Shown here piece after piece: positions 18,060-25,940 of a stretch of 64,000 nt of DNA. A model generated the notes under the pieces. The model was not told the origin of the DNA. It did not search any database and saw only the letters and a list, made by a program, of their open reading frames with translations. Source of the stretch: Metabacillus flavus (GTDB taxonomy: Bacteria; Bacillota; Bacilli; Bacillales; Bacillaceae); the NCBI RefSeq assembly GCF_018283675.1, contig NZ_JAGVRK010000001.1, positions 3,286,001 to 3,350,000 of the forward strand, in the 5' to 3' direction. The number at the start of each line of letters is the position of its first letter. Position 1 is the stretch's first letter. The translations under genes and the position numbers were made by a program.

Positions 18060-18205
18060 TTTTATCTGCTGCGACTAAATCCGCCATGCATCTGCCTCTC
18101 CAAACACTTACGAGGTTAGCTGTCGGATTGGCCATAAAGGAGGAGCTTTCACCGCCATACAGTTACGGCTTCCACGCTCCAATAGATACAGAGCTAAACA
18201 TAAGT
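18060..18205 (-). ncRNA. c-di-AMP (ydaO-type) riboswitch upstream of the Ktr gene
   Basis: On the reverse strand the hallmark AATCCGACAGCTAACCTCG is present (around 18100-18125). It is preceded by G-T-G-G-A-A-[GCCGT...ATGGC]-G-G-T-G-A-A-A-G-C, the helix plus GGTGAA arrangement of the ydaO/yuaA aptamer, and followed by TAAGTGTTTGGAGAGG. When c-di-AMP is bound these riboswitches turn the gene off; ktr genes are classical targets. The 5' boundary is approximate. Confidence 0.87.
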
Positions 18206-18318
18206 GAAACCTATCGTTTGAATGGTACGAAAGTATCTTACCTTTGATTGATGGGATAGTAAAGGGTAAAAAAGTATACAAAACAAAACTGTTCTATTCT
18301 TTTTATAGAATATTAGCA

Positions 18319-18454
18319 CCTGATGATCGGTGCGGAAGGCGTGAGACTCCGGCGGGAGCAGCGGGACAGATGAGGTCCCGATGGTGTAAAGCGGCATGGA
18401 GGCGCAAGGATAAGCAAACGCCTGCAGAAAATCAGCAGCCAAGATAAACAGAGC
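18319..18454. repeat. Interspersed Bacillus-type intergenic repeat, copy 1
   Basis: GCGGAAGGCGTGAGACTCC...GGCGGGAGCAGCGGGACAG...GCCTGCAGAAAATCAGCAGCC...AACAGAGC. The same element, in opposite orientation and better preserved, is found at 47233-47430, with a shorter copy at 46962. It lies between the ktr riboswitch and the DedA gene. Confidence 0.85.
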
Positions 18455-18461
18455 TAAATGT

Positions 18462-18490
18462 AAAAAAACTCTGCGAAATTTGCAGAGTTT
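18462..18490 (-). terminator. Terminator of the DedA gene
   Basis: AAACTCTGC / GCAGAGTTT arms followed on the reverse strand by TTTTTTT, touching the stop codon. Confidence 0.93.
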
Positions 18491-19085
18491 AAATGGTTTT
18501 GCTTTTTCTTGAACTTTTAGCAAAGAGATACACGGCTATAATCAAGATGAAAATGATAACAATCGGAATAACAAATGGCTGGGCATATTCCTTGATATGC
18601 ATCCAATTGCTTCCTAGCTGTATGCCTAAAAACAGAAAGAGAATCGTCCATGGGATAATGGCAGCTACTGTATAAAGAGTAAACTTCCATACAGGCATTT
18701 TAGCGATCCCCGCCGGAATGGAAATAGCATGTCTTACAACCGGAATAAATCTTGCTGAAAAAATAACGCCTGTTCCATATTTTTCGAACCATTCTTCTGA
18801 CATATCAAGGTGCTTCCTTTTTATGAGAAGATATTTACCGTACTTTTCAAGAATAGGCCGCCCTCCAAAATACCCAAGCCAATAAAGGAAAAGCTGAGCA
18901 AACGTACCGCCGATAACACCGGCAACAACCGCTCCAAACATTTCTATTCTTCCAAGGGAAATCAGATAGCCCCCGTATCCGAGGACAATTTCACTCGGTA
19001 TAATTTCAATCATCAGTCCAATGGCGATTCCTGCATACCCTAAATCCGCTAACATTTCTAAAATTCCAAAAATGAATTCTTTCAT
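18489..19085 (-). CDS. DedA family membrane protein (first copy)
   Basis: A 198-residue integral membrane protein of the DedA/VTT family. It has the N-terminal helix with E-I-I-P-S-E-I-V-L-G and the central F-x-A-R-F-I-P-V-V-R-H motif (residues about 110-120, arginines essential in studied members). DedA proteins flip lipids such as undecaprenyl phosphate or phosphatidylethanolamine and support envelope homeostasis. A second member lies at 59222. Closest subtype cannot be set by eye. Confidence 0.9.
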   Translation of the reverse strand: MKEFIFGILEMLADLGYAGIAIGLMIEIIPSEIVLGYGGYLISLGRIEMFGAVVAGVIGGTFAQLFLYWLGYFGGRPILEKYGKYLLIKRKHLDMSEEWFEKYGTGVIFSARFIPVVRHAISIPAGIAKMPVWKFTLYTVAAIIPWTILFLFLGIQLGSNWMHIKEYAQPFVIPIVIIFILIIAVYLFAKSSRKSKTI

Positions 19086-19175
19086 TTGCCGCTCCTTTGC
19101 TTCTCAAAAATTCTATATTCTACTATACGCCCTAAGCAGACAAGTATTCAACCTAATATTTATTGGTGAAGCATG

Positions 19176-19209
19176 AAAAGACCTGCAGCAAAATCGCTGC
19201 AGGTCTTTT
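19176..19209 (-). terminator. Terminator of the GltP-type symporter gene
   Basis: GACCTGCAGC / GCTGCAGGTC, six-base loop, followed on the reverse strand by TTTTCATG; ten bases after the stop. Confidence 0.9.
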
Positions 19210-19218
19210 CCCTTACTA

Positions 19219-20465
19219 TTACATGCTCTCCGCTATTTTTTTGTCGGGAGGCATACTTCCGTTTTTCTTCTCTGATTCGGCTACAATTACCGCACATGCT
19301 GCATCTCCAGTGATGTTAACTGTAGTACGGGCCATATCCAATAGACGGTCAATTCCAAGAATAAGGGCAATCCCTTCTACAGGAAGATTAACCGAATTTA
19401 GTACCAGTGCAAGCATAATCAGTCCGACTCCAGGGACTCCAGCTGTACCGATACTTGCAAGCACTGCTGTAAGAACGACGGTTAAGAGCTGTGTAATCGT
19501 TAGATCCTGTCCATATACCTGTGCAATAAATACAGTGGCAACCCCCTGCATAATCGCCGTACCATCCATATTAATAGTGGCACCGAGAGGCTGAACAAAG
19601 CCGCTGATTTGTTTAGGAACACCCAGATTTTTTTGCGCCGTTTCCATGGATACCGGCAGCGTTGCGTTACTGCTGGATGTGCTGAACCCAACTGTCATCG
19701 CTGGAGCAAAGCCTTTAAAGAACCAAATCGGGCTCTTTTTCGCCAATAACATGATGCTTGAACCATAAGTCAGGAAGGCATGAATGACAAGGGCCAGTAC
19801 AACAACGATAAAATAAAGCCCCATTGCCTTAATGGCATCAAAACCCTGACTCCCTACTGCTGTCGCAATCAATCCGAACGTACCGTATGGGGCAAATTTC
19901 ATGACAATCCCAACCAGATACATCATTAAATCATTTCCCTGTTCAAGAATCTTTTTTACTGCAGCCGTTTTTTCCCCAAGCATCGCAATACCAAAGCCGA
20001 TGAAAACAGAGAAGGCAATGATTTGCAGCATATCACCGCTTGCCATTGCTTCAATTGGATTTTTGGGGAAGATGTTTAATAGCGTATCAGAAACAGAAGG
20101 TGCTTCCTCTGCTTTATATTCCGTATTTTTCGTGTCAAACTCTCCTGCATTTCCAGGCTGAATAACTAAAGCAAGGACAAGGCCAATGATAATGGCAATC
20201 GCAGTAGTCGATAGAAAATAGACGATTGTTTTCCCTCCAATTCTTCCTAGTTTTTTTGGATCTCCCAGCCCTGCAACCCCTAATGTTATAGAAAAAAAGA
20301 CAATGGGAACTACGAGCATATTGATTAAATTAAGAAAAATCTTACCTAAAGGAGTAAATAGAAAGGTATCGAGCTGCTTAAATAGGTCAGGGGAAGTAAT
20401 ATTCAAGATAATTCCGACAATTCCCCTGCAATCAAACCGATAATGATTTTTGTGGCTAATTTCAT
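19219..20465 (-). pseudogene. Dicarboxylate/amino acid:cation symporter (GltP/DctP type), frameshifted near the start
   Basis: The 395 residues of open frame from 20406 are a nearly complete DAASF transporter, with S-S-S-N-A-T-L-P (hairpin 1) and G-A-T-I-N-M-D-G-T-A (helix 7). The true start is ATG 20465, preceded by AGGAGG: it reads M-K-L-A-T-K-I-I-I-G-L-I-A-G and then stops. Adding one G to the four-base run 20423-20426 restores G-G-I-V-G-I-I-L-N-I-T-S and joins the two frames. A sequencing slip is the simplest explanation. Substrate (glutamate, aspartate, C4-dicarboxylate or cystine) is unresolved. A c-di-AMP riboswitch precedes it. Confidence 0.85.
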
Positions 20466-20552
20466 AGACTACCTCCTGTTGTTAAACTATTCAAAAAACT
20501 ATAGCTCACTAGTTTTTCCCAAAACAAGCTGTTGCTAAACATATAAAGCACG

Positions 20553-20588
20553 CATAAAAAGCCGCGAGAAGAGATCTCACGGCTTTTA
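20553..20588 (-). terminator. Terminator of the symporter riboswitch
   Basis: On the reverse strand AAAGCCGTGAG-ATCTCTT-CTCGCGGCTTTTT forms a strong intrinsic terminator about 90 bases before the symporter ATG, between it and the aptamer. Confidence 0.9.
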
Positions 20589-20620
20589 CAGTCAAATTAA
20601 ACGATCTTTCCTGCTTAACA

Positions 20621-20743
20621 TTCCAATTTAAAGGATCTCTTAGCTGTCGGATTCGGACGAAGAGAAATGTCCTTCCTTCTATTAAATGGATTCACCCCAA
20701 GTGCCCTTGCACTTGTTTTGGTTCCCCCTCTCCCTTATTGGAA
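20621..20743 (-). ncRNA. c-di-AMP (ydaO-type) riboswitch upstream of the GltP-type symporter
   Basis: Reverse-strand order: P1 5' arm TTCCAAT; GGGGGAACCAA; AAGTGCAAGGGCACTT; GGGGTGAATCC; then CCGAATCCGACAGCTAA; and P1 3' arm ATTGGAA, which pairs with the 5' arm over seven bases. These are the defining conserved blocks of the ydaO/yuaA class. The segment AAGAGATC right after CAGCT (20634-20641) is an exact complement of GATCTCTT inside the terminator (20569-20576), giving a ready anti-terminator pairing. Confidence 0.9.
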
Positions 20744-20756
20744 CGAAGACAAAATA

Positions 20757-20783
20757 AAAACAGCCTGCCTAAGCAAGCTGTAA
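20757..20783 (-). terminator. Terminator of tatA
   Basis: ACAGCTTGC-TTAG-GCAGGCTGT followed by TTTTTATTTT on the reverse strand, just after tatA and just before the riboswitch. Confidence 0.88.
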
Positions 20784-20788
20784 GTTCA

Positions 20789-20986
20789 TTATGGGCGTGC
20801 CTGTTCTTCTGTCTTTTTAGCCGCTGCCTTATCGTCGTCTTCTTCCATCATTCCGCGTGTAGCATTTTTAAATTCACGAAGCGTTCTGCCCGCCGCTTTT
20901 CCAAGCTCCGGCAGCTTTTTCGGTCCAAATAACAGCAATGCTACGACTAAAATCAATAAAATTTCTCCAAACCCCAAACTGCCCAT
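20789..20986 (-). CDS. tatA: Twin-arginine translocase subunit TatA/TatE
   Basis: A 65-residue protein with the hallmark order: short N terminus (M-G-S-L-G-F-G-E), one transmembrane helix (residues 6-20), the [10 protein letters not shown] hinge and an amphipathic helix, then an acidic and basic tail. TatA multimers form the pore for folded proteins. No tatC is in the window, so the partner is encoded elsewhere. Confidence 0.93.
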   Translation of the reverse strand: MGSLGFGEILLILVVALLLFGPKKLPELGKAAGRTLREFKNATRGMMEEDDDKAAAKKTEEQARP

Positions 20987-21189
20987 CTATTTAACCCCTT
21001 TGTGTTACAGTTTGTCACTCTTGCCTAAATTATAGGGGATACCGGCAAGAATTCCAAGTGAATTCTGGGAATAATCTGAGCTGCCACGTGATGAAAGGAA
21101 TTTTAAGGAATTCTTCTTTACCTGTTGACGGTATTAAGAAAATCATTTATTATACTCAAGAATCGCAATTAAATACGTCAAAATCCTCA

Positions 21190-21385
21190 CTCTATATCTC
21201 GGTGAGGTAGAGGTTGCACCGATTATGAGTAATCAGTCAGAAGCCGTTGGGGCTAGTGATGACTGCTGAAAGGAAAAGGTGCCGAAGCAATCTGAACCAA
21301 CAATCAGATTTGCTGGGCCTGTATTAAATAAGTACAGGACTGCCGCAATCTTCATCCGCGGAGCGCTATCAGGAGATAGGTTGAG
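21190..21385 (+). ncRNA. Lysine riboswitch (L-box)
   Basis: Conserved L-box blocks occur in order: GGTGAGGTAGAGGTTGC, CTAGTGATGACTG, GAAAGGAAAAGGTGCCGAAGC, TTTGCTGGGCCTGTATTAAATA and GTACAGGACTGCC. This is the lysine-sensing aptamer. It is followed by a terminator and then an amino acid permease, the same arrangement as yvsH in B. subtilis. Confidence 0.93.
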
Positions 21386-21399
21386 GCGACTATGTATAC

Positions 21400-21430
21400 A
21401 AAACGCATGGATTGCTCCATGCGTTTTTAT
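21400..21430 (+). terminator. Lysine riboswitch terminator
   Basis: AACGCATGGA-TTGC-TCCATGCGTTTTTATTT lies between the aptamer and the permease gene; lysine binding is expected to favour it. Confidence 0.93.
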
Positions 21431-21497
21431 TTATGTACATAATCTCATCCGTCTTCCTTAAGATAAGTAATAGAAAGAAATAGGGAGGATTTATAAT

Positions 21498-22931
21498 ATG
21501 GAACAAAAAAAATGGGGCTTCTGGCTTCTCTCCGCATTTGTTATCGGAAATATGGTCGGATCCGGTATCTTTATGCTTCCAAGTACGCTTGCGCAAATGG
21601 CAAGCCCGATGGGGGCAGCCTCTGCCTGGCTGGTGACGGGTCTTGGGGTATTAATGATCGCTTTCGTATTTGGAAATCTTTCCATGAGAAAACCTGAATT
21701 GACGGGCGGACCGCAAAGCTACGCTAAGGCGATGTTCAAATCTGAAAAAACCGGGAAAGTAGCGGGTTTCAGTATGGTTTGGGGCTATTGGGTTGCGAAC
21801 TGGATCAGCAACGTTGCCATTATTACAAGCTTTGCAGGTTATTTATCAACGTTTCTTCCTGTAATGAAGGATCCTGCCGTTCTTTTCACCATTGGATCAC
21901 AGGATTTTGAAAAAGGCAGACTTCTTACGTTTGCTGTTTGTACGATTTTGCTGTGGGGCACTCATACCATATTGGTGAATAATTTAAATGCTGCCGGCCG
22001 GTTAAATTTTGCCGCAACGGCTTCAAAAGTAATTGGATTCATGCTTTTCATCGGAGCTGCTTTGTTTGCATTCCAGGGTGCTTCTACAGGTGAATGGTAT
22101 TTCGATGTACAATCTGCTGCAGGAGAACCGCAGGGACTTTTCAAACAAGTTCAGCTTGCTGCTGTTTCCACACTATGGGCTTTTGTTGGAATTGAATCCG
22201 CCGTGATCCTCTCGGGACGGGCCCGTTCACAGGCAGATGTTAAAAAAGCAACCATCTTCGGACTGTTTGTAGCATTGACTATTTATATGATTACAACGTT
22301 GCTGACCATGGGGGTTATCCCAAGAGAAGAACTTATGCAGTCAGATAAACCTTTTGTGGATGTATTATCTCTATTCATTGGAGACGGCGGCGGAATCGCG
22401 ATGGCTGTGCTTGCCTTAATCTCTTTGTTCGGATCTACTCTTGGATGGATCCTAATGAGTTCAGAAGTGGCTTATCAGGCAGCTAAATCAGGTATTTTTC
22501 CTGCTGCATTTGGTAAGAACAACAAAAAAGGAAGTCCTGTTGTTTCCCTTACGATTACAAACATTATGTCCCAGCTGTTTATTTTCTCTGTTATTTCAGG
22601 AACAATCAGCGAGGCTTATACGTTCCTCACTACTTCTGCCACACTCGCCTACTTGATTCCGTACCTTGTTTCATCTATTTATTATTTGAAGCTGGTCATC
22701 AATGGCGAGACGTTTAACGAAATTAAAGGTTCAAGATTAAGAGAAGGAACCATTGCTTCTTTGGCCCTATTGTACAGCGTGTATGTCATCATCTCAGGCA
22801 CATCTGATTTAAAAACTTTTTTCCTCGGAATAGGGTTGTTTCTAGTCGGGTTTATCGTATATCCGCTGCTTAATCGAAATAAAAAATCTGAAGGCAGGAA
22901 GCTTGAGACAGACACGGAAACATTAAAATAA
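21498..22931 (+). CDS. yvsH: Lysine-regulated amino acid permease (YvsH-like, APC family)
   Basis: A 477-residue APC-superfamily transporter with about 12 helices. It starts with the family's unwound helix 1 motif, V-I-G-N-M-V-G-S-G-I-F-M-L-P (residues 16-29). It is of the basic amino acid/arginine:ornithine antiporter type. The lysine riboswitch upstream argues that it imports lysine. A GGGAGGA ribosome site precedes the ATG. Confidence 0.9.
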   Translation: MEQKKWGFWLLSAFVIGNMVGSGIFMLPSTLAQMASPMGAASAWLVTGLGVLMIAFVFGNLSMRKPELTGGPQSYAKAMFKSEKTGKVAGFSMVWGYWVANWISNVAIITSFAGYLSTFLPVMKDPAVLFTIGSQDFEKGRLLTFAVCTILLWGTHTILVNNLNAAGRLNFAATASKVIGFMLFIGAALFAFQGASTGEWYFDVQSAAGEPQGLFKQVQLAAVSTLWAFVGIESAVILSGRARSQADVKKATIFGLFVALTIYMITTLLTMGVIPREELMQSDKPFVDVLSLFIGDGGGIAMAVLALISLFGSTLGWILMSSEVAYQAAKSGIFPAAFGKNNKKGSPVVSLTITNIMSQLFIFSVISGTISEAYTFLTTSATLAYLIPYLVSSIYYLKLVINGETFNEIKGSRLREGTIASLALLYSVYVIISGTSDLKTFFLGIGLFLVGFIVYPLLNRNKKSEGRKLETDTETLK

Positions 22932-23016
22932 AACTTGGCAGCCAGCAGGCGCTCGCTTTCCACTCCGTTAAAAATCAATACAAGGCTTTAACAATTATCA
23001 GCTGAAAAAAGCCATA

Positions 23017-23050
23017 AAAAAGAAGCTGGCACGATGCCAGCTTCTTTTTT
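23017..23050. terminator. Bidirectional terminator between yvsH and gltT
   Basis: AAGAAGCTGGCA-CGA-TGCCAGCTTCTT with T-runs on both strands, between convergent genes. Confidence 0.95.
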
Positions 23051-24303
23051 TACGCTGTTTTTCTTGCTTCCTCTAAAGGTACAGGCTTAAATTCGCCTTC
23101 CCATTTCGAGATAACAACGGCTGCTAAAGAGTTTCCTACGATATTTACTACCGTACGGCCCATATCAAGCAGACGGTCGATTCCTGCTATGAAAGCAAGA
23201 CCTTCAACCGGGATTCCGACAGTTCCCAATGTTGCAAGCAGAACAACGAAAGAAACCCCAGGCACACCCGCAATCCCTTTAGATGTAACCATAAGCACAA
23301 GCATAAGAGTCAGCTGCTCTGCAATCGACAAATCAATGCCGTACATTTGGGCAATGAAAATGGCAGCAAGAGCCTGATAAAGTGTTGATCCATCCAGATT
23401 AAAGGAATACCCGGTCGGGATAACAAAGGAAGTGATGGCTTTCGGACAGCCAAACCGTTCCATTTTCTCCATAATCCTTGGAAGCACCGTTTCTGAACTG
23501 GATGTAGAGAATCCGAGGATCAATTCATCCTTCAGAAGCTTAATAATATGAAAAATGTTTACTCCAACGATTTTCGCAGTAAGCCCAAGTACGACAACAA
23601 CGAAGAAAATCATGGTAGCATATACTAAAATCATCAGCTTGCCAAGAGGTATTAAAGAATCAAGTCCGAACTTTGAAACAGTAATTCCAATTAGAGCAAA
23701 TACACCAAATGGTGCGAACTTCATGACTTGATTTGTTACATAAAACATGGTGTCTGCTGTTCCCTGGAAGAAAGCGAGCACCGGCTTTCCGCGTTCACCA
23801 ATTGCTGCTACTCCTAAACCGAACATAACAGAGAAGAAGATAATGGCGAGCATGTCCCCTTCTACAAATGATTGGAAGATGTTTGAAGGTACAATATGAA
23901 CGAATGTATCGGCAATCCCGTGGCTTTCTACACCTTCAGCCGTATCCACATAGCTTGAAATATCGGTTTTTTCCAATCCATCCTTATCAACTCCTGCACC
24001 CGGCTGAAAAATATTAGCCGAAAGCAAACCGATGACAATCGCGATTGTTGTAATGATTTCAAAGTAAATAATGGTTTTGCCACCAAGTTTTCCGAGCTTT
24101 TTGGTATCACCCACACTCGCAACTCCGACAATAATACTGGAAATGACGATTGGAATAACAATCATCTTAATTAATCGTAAAAAGATATCTCCAACGGGCT
24201 GGAGGTAGCTAACGACAGTCGGGTTACCATAAAAAATAGCCCCTACCGCGATACCAAGCCCAAGACCTATCAATATTTGCCATGCTAAACTGATTTTCTT
24301 CAC
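23050..24303 (-). CDS. gltT: Proton/sodium:glutamate symporter GltT
   Basis: A 417-residue DAASF transporter with S-S-S-E-T-V-L-P (hairpin 1), P-T-G-Y-S-F-N-L-D-G-S-T (helix 7) and G-I-D-R-L-L-D-M-G-R-T near the C terminus. These match the GltT/GltP group that imports glutamate and aspartate. GTG 24303 is taken as start, giving MKKISLAWQ with AAGGGG nine bases upstream; a TTG at 24312 is less well placed. The second family member in the window (19219) has the N-M-D-G-T variant and a different leader. Confidence 0.92.
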   Translation of the reverse strand: MKKISLAWQILIGLGLGIAVGAIFYGNPTVVSYLQPVGDIFLRLIKMIVIPIVISSIIVGVASVGDTKKLGKLGGKTIIYFEIITTIAIVIGLLSANIFQPGAGVDKDGLEKTDISSYVDTAEGVESHGIADTFVHIVPSNIFQSFVEGDMLAIIFFSVMFGLGVAAIGERGKPVLAFFQGTADTMFYVTNQVMKFAPFGVFALIGITVSKFGLDSLIPLGKLMILVYATMIFFVVVVLGLTAKIVGVNIFHIIKLLKDELILGFSTSSSETVLPRIMEKMERFGCPKAITSFVIPTGYSFNLDGSTLYQALAAIFIAQMYGIDLSIAEQLTLMLVLMVTSKGIAGVPGVSFVVLLATLGTVGIPVEGLAFIAGIDRLLDMGRTVVNIVGNSLAAVVISKWEGEFKPVPLEEARKTA

Positions 24304-24558
24304 ATAGAACAACCCCTTTACTGTAATGAATAATCCAAAAAAAGAAGAAATTGGGAACTAAGGGTTTAGATTACGCCTTTTACTCTGTGCACGCTGATAG
24401 TTCAATATCTTATCTGATATTTAACTTTTTTACAATACAATTTTCGACATAATTTTCACAATTCAGAAATGAGTATTCTCGAATTAGTATTATGGCAATA
24501 TATTCAGGACTATCGTCTGCCTTTATATCAAAATAATTCTTTAATGGCAAAAAGAGCT

Positions 24559-25734
24559 TCAATATCTTCTGGTCTGATAATAAAGCACTCCTCCAACTCC
24601 AATAACTAACAGAGAAGCCATTACAACCGCCAATAAAAAATGGGCGTGGAAAAAACTATTTTTTCCAGAATGGGCGTGTTCGATGGATGGACTTATTCCC
24701 TGTCCTTCAGGAACAGCTGATTCCAAAGGGGCTTCTGCCAGATTTCTGCCGTCTTCTCCCTTTACAATTAGCTGATTTGATTTGCTGATTTGAGTTGTTA
24801 CTTTTTCTCCATCATACTTCGTATAAAACAATGGATGTGTTAATTGAAGCGGTTCTTGCTGTTCGTTTTTCAGAGATGCCGTAGGAGCTATATTTTCTGT
24901 TTCAAAATGAGTGAATCCATAATCAAGCAGCTTCTTGGTATCATCATAGGTCCCTTGATCGTCCCGGGATTTGAGGGTAACTGCGATGAGGCTCAGTCCA
25001 TTTCTTTCTGCTGAAGTAACCAGCGTATAGCCTGCTTGGGAAACAAATCCGTTCTTTCCACCTGTTACACCGTTATAGGGCTGCTGCTTTAGCATTTTGT
25101 GGTGGGTAAAAATAGTCGTATTCCATGACTTCCCTTCCCATTTCAGGGCTTTTGTACCGAAAATCCTTGAGAATTCTTCATTCTTTTTTGCATATTGTGT
25201 TATTTTAGCCATATCCGCTGCTGTTGTTTGATGCTGCGGATCAAAGAGTCCATTTGGATTAACGAAATGCGTTTGGGTAACACCTATTTCCGTCTGCATG
25301 TATTGATTTAGATCTTCAGAAAATTCGCTGACGCTGCCGCTTAAATGCTCCGCAATCGCTACTGCTGCATCATTTCCTGAATTTATAAGCATACCCTGAA
25401 TGAGCCGCTCTAAAGAAACCCGTTCTCCCTCTTCAAGAAAAACCTTTGTTCCTTCTGCATTTCTAGCGTTTTTGCTTACGGTGACCTCTTCATCTAAGTC
25501 TCCATGCTCAATTGCATAAATAGCTGTAGCAATTTTTGTAATGCTTGCTGGATACATGGACGTATGTCCGTTCTTTTCATATAGGATTTGACCCGTCTTA
25601 GCATCCATGATTAATGCAGCATCACTGGCAAGAAGAAGCTTCTTATCTCTTTCTTCTTTCCCTTCTGCTTTAGCAGGATGCACAAAAATGGATAGGGTAA
25701 AAATTGCAATCATTAGATGCAGAATCTGCTTCAT
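24559..25734 (-). CDS. Serine-type D-Ala-D-Ala carboxypeptidase (low-mass penicillin-binding protein)
   Basis: A 391-residue peptidase S11 enzyme trimming the terminal D-alanine of peptidoglycan stem peptides. A signal peptide ends near A-K-A (residue 23). S64-x-x-K67 is the nucleophile motif and S119-G-N the second motif. The third box reads K227-N-G in place of the usual K-T-G. A C-terminal transmembrane helix (about residues 367-387) anchors it, unlike the amphipathic anchor of DacA. Related to DacF/PBP4a-like enzymes; exact orthology is not assigned. Confidence 0.9.
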   Translation of the reverse strand: MKQILHLMIAIFTLSIFVHPAKAEGKEERDKKLLLASDAALIMDAKTGQILYEKNGHTSMYPASITKIATAIYAIEHGDLDEEVTVSKNARNAEGTKVFLEEGERVSLERLIQGMLINSGNDAAVAIAEHLSGSVSEFSEDLNQYMQTEIGVTQTHFVNPNGLFDPQHQTTAADMAKITQYAKKNEEFSRIFGTKALKWEGKSWNTTIFTHHKMLKQQPYNGVTGGKNGFVSQAGYTLVTSAERNGLSLIAVTLKSRDDQGTYDDTKKLLDYGFTHFETENIAPTASLKNEQQEPLQLTHPLFYTKYDGEKVTTQISKSNQLIVKGEDGRNLAEAPLESAVPEGQGISPSIEHAHSGKNSFFHAHFLLAVVMASLLVIGVGGVLYYQTRRY

Positions 25735-25940
25735 TAACTCATTCTCCTTATCTATATCCTGCTATAATCCTTTCTTAGAATATCAACTTCATTCTTTTAT
25801 AACAATGTAAAAAAATTGAATGACCTGTATATCCTTTCATCCCATATAAATATTTGGAAATAACTTAAGTGAACGAAATAGGAACCTGGTTACATTTGAC
25901 CCAGGCTCCTAAAAAATGAAATACTAATCCTATTCATTAT

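Noticed and set aside
18060-18205. Cobalamin riboswitch
   Set aside because: A CCGTAACTGT segment loosely resembles the B12 box, but the CCGACAGCTAACCTCG block and GGTGAA helix identify the c-di-AMP class.
18194-18523. 109-codon reverse frame over the dedA terminator
   Set aside because: It crosses a terminator, a dispersed repeat and the ktr riboswitch; not a gene.
25880-25912. Terminator after the MurE-like gene
   Set aside because: An imperfect inverted repeat (AGGAaCCTGG / CCAGGcTCCT) exists, but the U-run is on the wrong side for that gene, so it was not listed.
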